Shown piece after piece: positions 30,531-39,427 of a stretch of 64,000 nucleotides of DNA. Origin of the DNA: Rhodococcus sp. 14-1411-2a (GTDB lineage: Bacteria > Actinomycetota > Actinomycetes > Mycobacteriales > Mycobacteriaceae); assembly GCF_002259485.1 (NCBI RefSeq), contig NZ_NPGA01000011.1, forward strand, positions 62,001 through 126,000, read 5' to 3'. Every line of letters starts with the position of its first letter. Positions within the stretch are counted from its first letter, which is position 1. The translations under genes were made by a program, and so were the position numbers. Below the pieces are notes generated by a model. The model did not search any database and was not told where the DNA came from. It worked only from the letters and a program-made list of their open reading frames with translations.

Positions 30531-31208
30531 GTGCCGCTCGAACTCGTCAACGGCAAAGTCGTGAAATCCGTTCTGGCACCGAACCAGAACGTGCTCGCGC
30601 GTCGGGGATCGATGCTCTACTACACCGGCGACGTCCGGTTCGTTCCGCACTCGATGGGCGGCTCGGCCGGTGCCATGCCGGGCATGGGCGGCGTCGCCGG
30701 GATGGCCGGGCGGATGATGGCGGGCGAGCACGTGGCGATGATGGCCGCCGAGGGGCAGGGCGAGGTCTTCTACGGTCACGCCGGGCTGTACATCGAGGTG
30801 ATCCATCTCGATGGTTCGTCGATGCTCACCGTCGAAGCCGATCGACTCCTGGTGCACGACGGCTACCTCCAGAGCTCCATCGTGGCCCTGACCTCGCAGG
30901 GCGGTGTCCGCGGAGCGGTGCGCGGCGCGATGACCGGACAGGGCTTGTTCACGACACAACTGACCGGCCAGGGCAGCGTCGCGGTTCTTTCGCACGGGGG
31001 CGCGACTCCGCTGCAGATCGGACCGGATCACCCCCAGGTGGTGGTCGATCCGCAGGCGTACGTCTGCCACATCGGCAACATCAACGTCGACATCTCCGCG
31101 AACGTCGGGTGGCGCGACGCCGTCGGCAAGGGCAGCGGCGAGGCGATCCAATTGAAGATGACCGGCATGGGCACCGTATGGGTGCAGGCGTCCGAGCAGA
31201 AGTTCTAG
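30531..31208 (+). CDS. AIM24-family protein 2 of 3
   Basis: A 225-aa paralogue of the preceding protein with the same beta-rich layout: NQNVLARRGSMLYYTGDVRFVPHSMGG, a Gly/Met-rich insert (GAMPGMGGVAGMAGRMMAG), then MMAAEGQGEVFYGHAGLYIEVIHLDG, GAMTGQGLFTTQLTGQGSVAVLSHGG and IQLKMTGMGTVWVQASEQ. The GTG start at 30531 has GAGGAG in the end of the previous gene at suitable spacing. The Gly-Met-rich insert may be a flexible or membrane-touching loop. The tandem arrangement suggests that the three products form a hetero-oligomer. Confidence 0.88.
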   Translation: MPLELVNGKVVKSVLAPNQNVLARRGSMLYYTGDVRFVPHSMGGSAGAMPGMGGVAGMAGRMMAGEHVAMMAAEGQGEVFYGHAGLYIEVIHLDGSSMLTVEADRLLVHDGYLQSSIVALTSQGGVRGAVRGAMTGQGLFTTQLTGQGSVAVLSHGGATPLQIGPDHPQVVVDPQAYVCHIGNINVDISANVGWRDAVGKGSGEAIQLKMTGMGTVWVQASEQKF

Positions 31209-31219
31209 GGAGCACTGTC

Positions 31220-31957
31220 GTGGAAATACACACCCCGTACACCCTCCCGGTCAACGACAACGTTCCCGGAAACGACTATGCGTTCTGCGTCGAACTCGCA
31301 GGCCAGCCGTGGTTCACGTCGAAGGGCGCGATGATCGCTTACTACGGCAACGTTCGCTTCGAGCCGCTCGGGCAGACGTCCATGCCCGCCATCGTCGCGG
31401 CGCGGTTCTCGTCTCCGTTGTACTCGAACGACTGGGTACTCGCGCAGGGTCAGGGCAAGCTGATCCTCGGCGATCGCGGTTTCAATATCAACAGCTACGA
31501 CCTCGACGACGGCAACCTCACCATCCGGGCGGCGAACCTCCTTGCGTTCGAGCCGACTCTGGATCTCAAGCAGTCCATCGTCCCGGGATTCCTGACCCTG
31601 TTGGGTACCGGCAAGTTCCTGGCCTCGTCCAACGGCCCCGTCATGTTCGCCGAGCCGCCGCTGCGTATCGACCCGGAAGCCCTTGTCGGATGGGCGGATT
31701 GCCCCTCGCCGTCGCATCACTTCGACGCCGACTGGATGCAGAACTTCCTCGGTGCAGCCCGCGGATTCCTCGGGGCGAACAGCGGCGAGGAGCGTCAGTT
31801 CGACTTCACCGGGGCCGGCACTGTGCTGATCCAGTCGAGCGAGAAGGTGCTCGACGATTCACACCTGTTGCGCTACATCGAATCGCAGACGGTCTCGCTG
31901 GGCCAGAACTCGCTGCGGGCGCTGCACAACACCATCGGGGCTCGGCTACAGCAGTAG
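31220..31957 (+). CDS. AIM24-family protein 3 of 3
   Basis: A 245-aa, more divergent third paralogue: AFCVELAGQPWFTSKGAMIAYYGNVRFEPLG, VLAQGQGKLILGDRGFNINSYDLDDGNLTIRAANLLAFEPTL, then LLGTGKFLASSNGPVMFAEPP and FTGAGTVLIQSSEKVL, ending in a predicted alpha helix (LRYIESQTVSLGQNSLRALHNTIGARLQQ) not seen in the other two. GTG start at 31220 with GGGAG upstream. Co-transcribed with the two preceding paralogues, it is probably a partner subunit; no enzymatic motif is visible. Confidence 0.85.
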   Translation: MEIHTPYTLPVNDNVPGNDYAFCVELAGQPWFTSKGAMIAYYGNVRFEPLGQTSMPAIVAARFSSPLYSNDWVLAQGQGKLILGDRGFNINSYDLDDGNLTIRAANLLAFEPTLDLKQSIVPGFLTLLGTGKFLASSNGPVMFAEPPLRIDPEALVGWADCPSPSHHFDADWMQNFLGAARGFLGANSGEERQFDFTGAGTVLIQSSEKVLDDSHLLRYIESQTVSLGQNSLRALHNTIGARLQQ

Positions 31958-32041
31958 CCCGCCTCGCAGCACCTCGACGGTGAACACGGCGGCTGTTCGG
32001 CGAGAACGCGCATACTGGAGTTTCACCTAGGAGGTACAGCC

Positions 32042-32368
32042 ATGGCCAACCAAGGACCGTTCGGATTCGGATCCGACGACTTCGACAAGTTCGCCCGTGA
32101 GGCAACCGAGGGACTACGCGAGGTGGTCGGATCGCTGTTCGCCTCCAACACCGGGGCACCCAAAGCTCCGCCGGAGCCCGAAACCACAGGTCAGAAGGGG
32201 GACGGAGTCTGGGCGATCTACAGCGTCGACGACGCCGGATCACCCCAGATCGACCAGCTCTACGCCACCGAACTCGATGCCCTGCGTGCGCACAAGGACA
32301 ACACCGACCCGCGCCGACGCGTCCGCTTCCTGCCCTACGGCGTGAGCGTCAGCGTTCTGGAGGACTGA
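32042..32368 (+). CDS. Small conserved hypothetical protein
   Basis: A 108-aa soluble protein. The N-terminal half has an amphipathic helix (FDKFAREATEGLREVVGSLFAS) and a Pro/Gly-rich linker; the C-terminal half (GVWAIYSVDDAGSPQIDQLYATELDALRAHKDN, RRVRFLPYGVSVSVLED) looks like a compact alpha/beta domain. I do not know a function. A textbook AGGAGG ribosome binding site precedes the ATG, one of the strongest in the window, so it may be highly translated. It follows the AIM24 genes after an 84-nt gap and may be part of that unit. Confidence 0.75.
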   Translation: MANQGPFGFGSDDFDKFAREATEGLREVVGSLFASNTGAPKAPPEPETTGQKGDGVWAIYSVDDAGSPQIDQLYATELDALRAHKDNTDPRRRVRFLPYGVSVSVLED

Positions 32369-32383
32369 ATCGGGTGCACTGGA

Positions 32384-32398
32384 CCGCGCTCCGCGCGG
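32384..32398. terminator. Possible weak terminator hairpin
   Basis: CCGCGC, TCC, GCGCGG: a 6-bp perfect stem shortly after the stop at 32368. There is no T-run, so intrinsic termination is uncertain. The rest of 32369-32625 shows nothing else I can support beyond the promoter region of the next gene. Confidence 0.3.
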
Positions 32399-32625
32399 CT
32401 GGCTGCACCGGATTCACGCATGCTGGAACCGGACCGCGGCTATACCCGGACCTCACCGGTACCGATCGGTGCCGCAAACCGCGATGCAGGACTGCGAGTC
32501 GGTCTCGAACAGAAGGTTCGCAGGTTTCTTGATGCGTTTGCTGCGCCGCGCCCGAAAAGTGCCAAACGGTCTATTTTGAGGCAGACTCTGATGCGAACGA
32601 TGCCACTCGACGACGAGGACCCGTC

Positions 32626-33147
32626 ATGCGAACGACATTGCCCACCTTGGCCATTGCATCAGCTTGCACCACCCTCGCCCTCGTTGCACCCGCGTCAGCG
32701 CTCGCGGCCGAGCCCGAGGACATCAGATTCTCGTTCGCGGTCGACGGAAACAGCGTGACCAATACGATCACCAATTCCTCGGGCACGGTTATCGGCTGCG
32801 GGACATCGCTCGCACCTGCGCCGAACGGTGTTCTTCCTCCGGTTCTCGAGGTGATCGGTAACGGTCAGTCCCTGTACACCAACGGAGACACCCAGCCAGG
32901 TTCGACGGTCCAGACGATTGCCGACGTCCCGGCGGCCGGCTCCTATGTCGCGCTGGCGTCGTGCACTTCCGTCGATGGGGACACCACCACCGCATGGATG
33001 TCGGATTACCCCGGACTCGACGAATTTCTGAACGGGCTCCCCTGGACTTCACACAAGGTGGAGCAGTCCTCCACCGTTGTCACCGTCGAGCCGAGTACGC
33101 CGACCACCGATCTCGGATCTTTGCTGGACAGCGGTAGCGCCAACTGA
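32626..33147 (+). CDS. Secreted protein with Sec signal peptide
   Basis: A 173-aa protein. Residues 1-28 are a Sec signal peptide (LAIASACTTLALVAPASALAAEP, cleavage expected after ALA-A). The mature part is acidic, Ser/Thr/Val-rich and beta-structured, with two cysteines (IGCGTSLAPAP and VALASCTSVDG) that could form a disulfide; the C-terminal tail is Thr/Ser/Pro-rich. No family recognised; small secreted proteins of this build are common in Rhodococcus. No lipobox is present. The rest of the upstream 250 bases holds only its promoter region. Confidence 0.75.
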   Translation: MRTTLPTLAIASACTTLALVAPASALAAEPEDIRFSFAVDGNSVTNTITNSSGTVIGCGTSLAPAPNGVLPPVLEVIGNGQSLYTNGDTQPGSTVQTIADVPAAGSYVALASCTSVDGDTTTAWMSDYPGLDEFLNGLPWTSHKVEQSSTVVTVEPSTPTTDLGSLLDSGSAN

Positions 33148-33148
33148 A

Positions 33149-34297
33149 TCACGCGAGAAACGCGACTATCGCATCGGCCGCCTGTTCGACGCCACCGTGT
33201 GCTCGCACCTGGGCACTCATTGCCGCGGCGCGCGGTGTCAATTCACGAGCTGCAGCGACCGCGTCGACCAGGATCGAAGCCGTGACCTTCTCGAATTCCA
33301 GGTGCACGCCGACGCCGAGTTCGGCGAGCATCGCCGCATTGCCGAATTGATCGACGGCCTGGGGGATGGCAACGGTCGGGACACCGAACCACAGCGCCTC
33401 GGTACAACCACCCATCCCGGCGTGAGTGACGAAAACGGTCGCAGCATCGAGCACCGCGAGCTGCGGAACATGTTCGTGTACCTGGACATTCGCTGGTAGC
33501 TCACCGAGCACGGCCGGGTCGACGCGTCGGCCGATCGAGATCACCAGATGCCAGTCGGAGTTCGCGAAGGTCTCGATGCACAGTCGGTAGAACTCTGGTC
33601 GCTCGTTGTAGCCCGTGCCGAAGGAGATGTACAGGATCGGCGCGTCGGGTGCCGTCCAGCTGCGGTCCTGCAGGCGTACCGGATCGAGGCATGGCCCTAC
33701 GAACCGCACCGATTCCGGTACCCGATCCGCGTTGGGCTGCATCACTTTCGGGATCAGCGACAGACAGTGCTGCGGGTAGGTGATCCATTCCCAGGGATCG
33801 GCGTCGATGTCGTTGTCTCGCAACCACGCCGTGTACGAAGCGTGGTACCGCAGACCACCAGCGGATTCACGCATCGGCGTCAGTACATCGGAAAGATCCT
33901 CGGCGTACCCATCCCACGCCACGTACGTCGGTGAGAGTTGCACGGCCGTCACTCCGTATCGCACTCCGAGAACCGGTGCTGTCATGCCGCCGATGTCGTA
34001 CAGAAACAGATCCGGCTGATCGTCGTCGTAGAACGCGGTGAGCACCGGATACGACGCGATCGCCTCGTCGAGGAAGACCTGCATGGCCGCGGCCGGGTCA
34101 TCCGGCCACGACGCCTCCCCGTCGGGAAGTATCGAGGTGAACGGCACCACCTCGACGCCCGCGGGTTCGACCACGTGTCGCAGAGAATCACCGACGGCAT
34201 AGGTGACGCGGTGTCCTCGCCGGACCAGCTCGGCAATCACGGCCAGCGATGGATAGATGTGGCTGGGAGCCGTCGTGCCGATCATGGCGATATGCAT
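33149..34297 (-). CDS. MGT/UGT-type glycosyltransferase (GT1)
   Basis: A 382-aa GT-B fold glycosyltransferase of the macrolide/UDP-glucuronosyl type. The N-terminal domain begins MHIAMIGTTAPSHIYPSLAVIAELVRRGHRVTYAVG, the family start. The C-terminal nucleotide-sugar site reads VQVHEHVPQLAVLDAATVFVTHAGMGGCTEALWFGVPTVAIPQAVDQFGNA. It should move a hexose from a nucleotide sugar onto a small acceptor such as a lipid, macrolide or polyketide. TACGGT on the minus strand lies 7 nt before the ATG at 34297, which supports this start and a leaderless mRNA over the start eight codons upstream. No biosynthetic cluster surrounds it, so acceptor unknown (detoxification is one possibility). Confidence 0.88.
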   Translation of the reverse strand: MHIAMIGTTAPSHIYPSLAVIAELVRRGHRVTYAVGDSLRHVVEPAGVEVVPFTSILPDGEASWPDDPAAAMQVFLDEAIASYPVLTAFYDDDQPDLFLYDIGGMTAPVLGVRYGVTAVQLSPTYVAWDGYAEDLSDVLTPMRESAGGLRYHASYTAWLRDNDIDADPWEWITYPQHCLSLIPKVMQPNADRVPESVRFVGPCLDPVRLQDRSWTAPDAPILYISFGTGYNERPEFYRLCIETFANSDWHLVISIGRRVDPAVLGELPANVQVHEHVPQLAVLDAATVFVTHAGMGGCTEALWFGVPTVAIPQAVDQFGNAAMLAELGVGVHLEFEKVTASILVDAVAAARELTPRAAAMSAQVRAHGGVEQAADAIVAFLA

Positions 34298-34304
34298 GAT
34301 CCCC

Positions 34305-34310
34305 ACCGTA
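34305..34310 (-). promoter_or_regulatory. -10 hexamer of leaderless promoter for the glycosyltransferase gene
   Basis: TACGGT on the minus strand, 7 nt before the ATG at 34297. Confidence 0.5.
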
Positions 34311-34489
34311 GGGCGCATCACGCGCCGCGAGCCAGCGAATTTCGTCGGCGATCAGATCCATCAGTAACGGTAGCGAGACCGTGATGGTCGCCTGCTGTGA
34401 CCCCGCCTTCACCGAGGTGATTGCCCTAGTACTCATGGCCGTCACCGCAGTGCTGATCGTCATGCTTTCCCGGACGGGCAGATCCGACG

Positions 34490-34495
34490 TATCGT
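34490..34495 (+). promoter_or_regulatory. -10 hexamer of leaderless promoter for the GNAT gene
   Basis: TATCGT, 6 nt before the ATG at 34502; no ribosome binding site is present. Confidence 0.5.
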
Positions 34496-34501
34496 CGGCG
34501 A

Positions 34502-35089
34502 ATGCCCTTTCTGCAACCGGTGACCCTCACTGACGATCTCGTGACCCTGGAGCCGCTGAGCCACGATCATCTCGAAGGTCTGTGCGATGCCGCCCGCGAC
34601 GGGGAGCTGTGGAATCTCTGGTACACCAGTGTTCCGAAGCCCGAGGACATGGCGGCCGAGATCGACCGTCGACTCGGATTGCTCGATGCAGGCACGATGC
34701 TTCCGTTCACGCTGCGCCGCAACGACACCGGGCAGATCATCGGAGCGACAACGTTGTGCAACGCAGACGCCACCAACCGTCGCGTCGAAATCGGATACAC
34801 GTGGAATGCCCGCTCCGCGCACGGAACCGGCACCAATCCCGCGAGCAAACTGCTGTTGCTGACGCATGCATTCGAGGAACTGGGATGCATCGCCGTCGAA
34901 TTTCGTACCCATTGGATGAACCTGCAGTCGCGGACGGCGATCGCGAAACTGGGTGCGAAGCAGGACGGGATTCTGCGCAATCATCAACGCATGTCCGACG
35001 GTTCGTTGCGCGACACCGTCGTGTTCTCGATCATCGAATCCGAATGGCCCACCGTCCGCAACGAACTCCGCAGGCGTACCGCACGGTAG
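34502..35089 (+). CDS. GNAT acetyltransferase, RimJ/RimL-like
   Basis: A 195-aa GNAT N-acetyltransferase of the RimJ/RimL/YjdJ group. Visible parts: LTDDLVTLEPLSHDHLEGL at the N-terminus, PFTLRRNDTGQIIGATTLCNADATNRRVEIGYTWN (beta strands with the IG and EIGY motifs), a modified acetyl-CoA loop (GTGTNPASKLLLLTHAFEELGC) and NLQSRTAIAKLGAKQDG near the end. It acetylates an amino group on a protein, peptide or small molecule; the target is not evident. It is followed 9 nt later by a membrane-protein gene with its own -10, so an operon is not certain. Confidence 0.88.
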   Translation: MPFLQPVTLTDDLVTLEPLSHDHLEGLCDAARDGELWNLWYTSVPKPEDMAAEIDRRLGLLDAGTMLPFTLRRNDTGQIIGATTLCNADATNRRVEIGYTWNARSAHGTGTNPASKLLLLTHAFEELGCIAVEFRTHWMNLQSRTAIAKLGAKQDGILRNHQRMSDGSLRDTVVFSIIESEWPTVRNELRRRTAR

Positions 35090-35092
35090 GTT
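35087..35092 (+). promoter_or_regulatory. -10 hexamer of leaderless promoter for the pseudokinase/flippase-like gene
   Basis: TAGGTT, 6 nt before the ATG at 35099, overlapping the stop of the preceding gene. Confidence 0.5.
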
Positions 35093-35098
35093 GACCCC

Positions 35099-37468
35099 AT
35101 GCGTGTGGATGGGCGGGACGTTCCCGTAGCGGGGAACCTGCTTCAGCCGCTGGTGCGCAGAACCAGCGACATCATTCGGGTCGTATCGGCCGCGGCGCTA
35201 CTGGGTGTGGTGATCGCCGGTTCGCTGATCACCAGAAATCAGTGGGACGCGCTCGAGCAATCGGTGTCGAACATCGTCGGCGTGCTCAGCCCCGACCAAT
35301 CCAATGCCGTCTACATCGTCTACGGCGTCGCAATTCTCGCGCTCCCGTTCGGCGTCCTGATCGGACTGATCGCGGGCCGCAAATGGAAACTGCTCGCCGG
35401 GTACGCGGCCGCGGCACTGCTGGCCGCGCTGGCGTTGTCGATCACCGGAACCGGGATCTCCACTCCCACCTGGGACCTCGACGTTCCCGAGCGACTCGAC
35501 ACGTTCCTCTCGCAATTCCTCGACGATTCGCGCTGGATCGCCATGTTGGCCGCGGCCCTGACGGTGTCCGGCCCGGGCCTGCCCGCACGATGGCGTCGGG
35601 CATGGTGGACGCTGTTGCTCGCGTTCGTGCCGATTCACCTGGTCGTCTCCACCGTGGTCCCGGCTCGCTCGATGCTCGGACTTGCGGTCGGCTGGCTCGT
35701 CGGAGCCGTCATCGTGTTGCTCGTCGGCACGCCCGCGCTGGAGGTTCCGCTCGACGCGGCGGTTCGCCTGTTCCACAGCCGAGGTGTCACCGTTCGCAGC
35801 TTCACCGTCGTACGCCCGGCCGGCCCCGGCCCGTTGGTGTTGAACGCACACACTCCCGACGCCGATGTGGTGGTCGAGTTGTACGGGCAGAATCAGCGCA
35901 GCGGTGGTGCCCTACGCCAGTCCTGGAGGTGGATCACACTGCGTGGCAGCGAAACTGCGCCACTGCACGCGTCGATGCGCCGGGCCGTCGAGCATCGCGC
36001 CCTGATGGGCCTTGCCATCAAGGGGTTGGGTGCGGCGGGAAGTCACCCACTGGCGGTGGCCGCGCTCGACAGAGGATGGACCCTGTACGCGCACAGCCTT
36101 TCCATCGGTGATCCGATCGAGGCGGAGCACGACGACGCCACCCTCGGCGCTCTGTGGTCGGCCCTGCACACTCTGCACGAGAACCAGATCTCCCACGGCG
36201 ACCTGCACCGAAACGAACTCCGGATTCACGACGGCAAGGCCCTCTTCTGCGGTTTCGGTCATGCCGAACTGGGTGCCTCGGATTCCCAGATGCAATCCGA
36301 CGTCGCGCAGTTGTTGCTCACCACCGCAGACCTGTTCGGCTCCCAGCGCGCCGTCGCGACCGCCATCGACGTACTCGGCTTCGAGACCGTGGTTGCGGCC
36401 TCGGGTCGCTTGACCAAGTCCGCCATCCCGCCGCGCATTCGCCAATCGGTGCGCGACGCCGACAAGACGATGAAGGCAGTCCGGCTCGAGGTTCTCGAGC
36501 AGACCGGTGCGGCCAAGATCGAGGCCGAGCAGGTCACCCGATTCAGCCGCAACCAGATCATCTCGCTCGTGCTGTTGATCGGATTGGTCTACGTCGCATA
36601 CCCGTTCATCAGTGCGGTGCCCGCGTTCGTCACCGAACTCGGTTCGGCGAACTGGTGGTGGGCTCTGCTCGGTCTGGCGGTGTCCGCGCTGACGTACGTC
36701 GGTGCCGGAGCCGCGTTGTGGGCGTGCGCGCTGGGCAAGGTCAGCTTCTGGAATCTGACGGTGATGCAGGTCGCCAACACCTTCGCGGCGACGACGACAC
36801 CCGCCGGCGTCGGCGGACTGGCCCTGAGCGTGCGATTCCTGCAGAAGGGTGGGTTGGGAACGGTTCGCGCGACGGCGGCTGTGGCGCTGCAACAATCGGT
36901 CCAGGTGATCACGCACGTGAGCCTGCTGATCTTCTTCAGCGTCGTCGCAGGCACCTCGTCCGGTCTGTCGAACATGGTGCCGGGCAACACCGTGCTGTAT
37001 CTCATCGCAGGTGCCGCTTTCGGCGTCGTCGGGACGTTCATGTTCGTACCCAAGCTGCGACGCTGGCTGCGGGTAGCCGTTCGTCCGCAGATCAAGGAAG
37101 TCCTCGGCGAACTGGGCGAACTCGCCCGCGACCCCAAACGGTTCTCGATCATCATCCTCGGCTGCGCGGCCACGACGTTGGGTGCCGCGCTTGCACTGTG
37201 GGCGAGCATCGAGGCCTTCGGCGGCGGCACCACGTTCGTCACCGTGACGGTGGTGACGATGATCGGCGGAACTCTGGCCTCGGCCGCGCCGACGCCGGGC
37301 GGTGTGGGTGCCGTGGAGGCCGCACTCATCGGCGGTCTGGCCGCCTTCGGAGTGCCCGCCTCCATCGCCGTGCCGTCGGTCTTGCTCTATCGCGTCCTGA
37401 CCTGCTGGTTGCCGGTGTTTCTCGGGTGGCCGACACTACGGTGGCTCACCAAGCGAGACATGGTCTGA
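35099..37468 (+). CDS. Membrane pseudokinase fused to LPG-synthase-type flippase domain
   Basis: A 789-aa three-part membrane protein. Residues about 25-230 hold six or so transmembrane helices. Residues about 230-470 resemble an aminoglycoside-kinase/ABC1-like lipid kinase fold with HGDLH at 366-370, but the following loop reads HRNELR and the metal-binding DFG is replaced by GFG (FCGFGHAEL), so catalysis is doubtful. The C-terminal part (about 500-785) is a YbhN/UPF0104 lysylphosphatidylglycerol-synthase transmembrane domain with TPAGVGGLALSVRFLQ and SAAPTPGGVGAVEAALIGGL, found in MprF flippases. This layout is conserved in mycolata. A role in lipid flipping or envelope regulation is inferred. 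Leaderless start. Confidence 0.85.
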   Translation: MRVDGRDVPVAGNLLQPLVRRTSDIIRVVSAAALLGVVIAGSLITRNQWDALEQSVSNIVGVLSPDQSNAVYIVYGVAILALPFGVLIGLIAGRKWKLLAGYAAAALLAALALSITGTGISTPTWDLDVPERLDTFLSQFLDDSRWIAMLAAALTVSGPGLPARWRRAWWTLLLAFVPIHLVVSTVVPARSMLGLAVGWLVGAVIVLLVGTPALEVPLDAAVRLFHSRGVTVRSFTVVRPAGPGPLVLNAHTPDADVVVELYGQNQRSGGALRQSWRWITLRGSETAPLHASMRRAVEHRALMGLAIKGLGAAGSHPLAVAALDRGWTLYAHSLSIGDPIEAEHDDATLGALWSALHTLHENQISHGDLHRNELRIHDGKALFCGFGHAELGASDSQMQSDVAQLLLTTADLFGSQRAVATAIDVLGFETVVAASGRLTKSAIPPRIRQSVRDADKTMKAVRLEVLEQTGAAKIEAEQVTRFSRNQIISLVLLIGLVYVAYPFISAVPAFVTELGSANWWWALLGLAVSALTYVGAGAALWACALGKVSFWNLTVMQVANTFAATTTPAGVGGLALSVRFLQKGGLGTVRATAAVALQQSVQVITHVSLLIFFSVVAGTSSGLSNMVPGNTVLYLIAGAAFGVVGTFMFVPKLRRWLRVAVRPQIKEVLGELGELARDPKRFSIIILGCAATTLGAALALWASIEAFGGGTTFVTVTVVTMIGGTLASAAPTPGGVGAVEAALIGGLAAFGVPASIAVPSVLLYRVLTCWLPVFLGWPTLRWLTKRDMV

Positions 37469-37487
37469 CGCACTGCAGACAGCGTGT

Positions 37488-39404
37488 ATGCCCGATTCCG
37501 GCACAGCTCCACGTGGCGCTGGTAGCGTTCAGCCGGCCGGGGATCTGCCCATGAGAGGTATGCCCATTTCCAGACCGGGGATTGCGGTGACGGCCGAGGG
37601 CCGTACGCGATACAGGCCTGGGCTCCACGCCACGCGCGCGAGAGTCGACGACGACTACACGTACTTCGCGAACACAGCGCGCGAGCGTTGGGTGCGGTAT
37701 TTCGTCGGAACCCTGACACTGTTGTTCGGCCTGTCCGGGATCCTGATGGTTCCCACCGGCATCCACTACGACGGCCTGGCGGTATTCGTCCTCCTCGGGG
37801 CGTTGACGACGATACCGGTGGCGATCGCGTGGTTCCTCGGACCATGGCCGTCACCGCGTCTGGCCAATGCCTTCGTGTTCTACGCAGACGTCGGCATCGT
37901 GGGCATCCTGTTCAGCAGCACCGACCGTTATGTGCCACTGGCCGGATGCATGATGTTCACGATCGTGGCTGTCTTCACCGTGATTGCAAGCTCGTTCCGA
38001 GTGATGTGGATTCACCTGGCGGTCTCGGTGGCGACGGTACTTGCACTCGGCATACTTGCGGTCGGTCAGGGAAAGAACCCGTGGCTGGTGGCCGCGACCG
38101 CAGTCACCGTCGTCACGTTGTACCTCACCCCCTTGATGATGCGGGCGTACATCCGGCATCTACGTTCTCGGGCATCGGGAGCCGTCATCGATTCGCTGAC
38201 GGGCCTGTACAACCGGCGCGGATTGCTCGAGGCAATCGATGACGTCGGTACCGCCTCCACCGACAGCCCCTCGGATCGAACCATCGGGGTCACCGTTCTC
38301 GACATCGATCGGTTCAAGGACATCAACGACCGATTCGGTCACCCCACCGGCGATGCAGTACTGATCGAGATCGCCTCACGGCTCACCGCCGCGGTACCGC
38401 AGACATCGGTGGTCTCGCGCCTGAGCGGAGACGAGTTCGTCATCGTGCACATCGGTTCGCCCGGCGAGATCGAATCGGCCGACCACAGGATCCGGATCGG
38501 TCTCGACGAAAGCTTCTCCGGACCGCCTTTCACCGCCAGTGTCGGTTCTGCCTCGGAACTACTCGGCGGCGAACCCGTCACCCCTACCGTCGTGCGCAAA
38601 CTGATCGCATCGGCCGATATCGAGATGTATCGCAACAAGTCTCGACTCTCCGAGGACGACGGCAGCGCCCGCGGCACCAGCACCGGAACGCGAGCGGACA
38701 TCCGCACGCGCATCGAGACCTTGATCTCGCGAGGCGGGCCTGACGTGGTGTTCCAACCTATCTGCGACACGGTCACCACAAGGGTCGTCGGTTACGAGGC
38801 ACTGTCTCGTTTTCCTTTCGGCTACGGCTCGCCGACGATGTGGTTCCGCGACGCCACCAATGCGGGAATCGGACCGCTTCTCGAAGCCGCCGCCATCGAC
38901 CGCGCGCTGGCCGCGTCCGCGTCACTTCCCCGCGGGATCTTCGTTTCACTCAACGCGTCTGCCGACACCATTCGTTCCACCGACCTGGCCGCCGTGCTGA
39001 AGCCGTTCCAGAAGAACCGACAGTTCCACATCGAAATCACCGAACACGAGCGGGTCCACGACTACCGCGCGGTCGCCCGAACCATCGAATCCATGCGCGG
39101 AGCAGGCATATCCATCTCCGTCGACGACGTAGGTGCCGGCTTCGCCGGACTTCGCCAGGTGGTCGAACTGCGCCCCGACACCCTGAAGATCGACTACGCA
39201 CTGGTGCACGGAATCGACACCGACCCGATCCGAAGGGCCGCCGCTGCATCGGTGATCGGATTTGCACACGAGATCGGGTCGACGGTCATCATGGAAGGCG
39301 TCGAAACCGAAGCGGAACTCCGAGTGGCCGCCGAACTCGGAGCAGACATGGTGCAGGGCTTTCTCACCGGACGACCACTACCGCTGTCGGACATCACCGG
39401 GTAG
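37488..39404 (+). CDS. Membrane GGDEF-EAL protein (c-di-GMP synthesis and breakdown)
   Basis: A 638-aa protein with about six transmembrane helices (residues 65-220), a GGDEF domain and an EAL domain. The cyclase motif is SGDEF at 313-317 with DIDRFKDINDRFGH upstream; Ser in the first position is tolerated in active enzymes, and no RxxD inhibitory site is obvious. The EAL motif is at 437-439 (YEALSRF), followed by SLNAS, EITEHE, DDVGAGFAG (DDFG changed to DDVG), LKIDYALVHG, EGVETE and VQGFLTGRP, so phosphodiesterase activity is plausible. It probably links an envelope signal to c-di-GMP. The ATG at 37551 has a better ribosome binding site (GGGGA) than 37488. Confidence 0.9.
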   Translation: MPDSGTAPRGAGSVQPAGDLPMRGMPISRPGIAVTAEGRTRYRPGLHATRARVDDDYTYFANTARERWVRYFVGTLTLLFGLSGILMVPTGIHYDGLAVFVLLGALTTIPVAIAWFLGPWPSPRLANAFVFYADVGIVGILFSSTDRYVPLAGCMMFTIVAVFTVIASSFRVMWIHLAVSVATVLALGILAVGQGKNPWLVAATAVTVVTLYLTPLMMRAYIRHLRSRASGAVIDSLTGLYNRRGLLEAIDDVGTASTDSPSDRTIGVTVLDIDRFKDINDRFGHPTGDAVLIEIASRLTAAVPQTSVVSRLSGDEFVIVHIGSPGEIESADHRIRIGLDESFSGPPFTASVGSASELLGGEPVTPTVVRKLIASADIEMYRNKSRLSEDDGSARGTSTGTRADIRTRIETLISRGGPDVVFQPICDTVTTRVVGYEALSRFPFGYGSPTMWFRDATNAGIGPLLEAAAIDRALAASASLPRGIFVSLNASADTIRSTDLAAVLKPFQKNRQFHIEITEHERVHDYRAVARTIESMRGAGISISVDDVGAGFAGLRQVVELRPDTLKIDYALVHGIDTDPIRRAAAASVIGFAHEIGSTVIMEGVETEAELRVAAELGADMVQGFLTGRPLPLSDITG

Positions 39405-39427
39405 TGCTGCGCGGCCCCTCCAGCCGA

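Noticed and set aside
32420..32758. 112-codon frame before the secreted protein
   Set aside because: Ser/Pro/Arg-rich with no ribosome site, overlapping the signal-peptide coding region.
34188..34463. 91-codon minus-strand frame upstream of and overlapping the glycosyltransferase start
   Set aside because: It overlaps more than 100 nt of a well-supported gene and covers its leaderless promoter; no protein signature.
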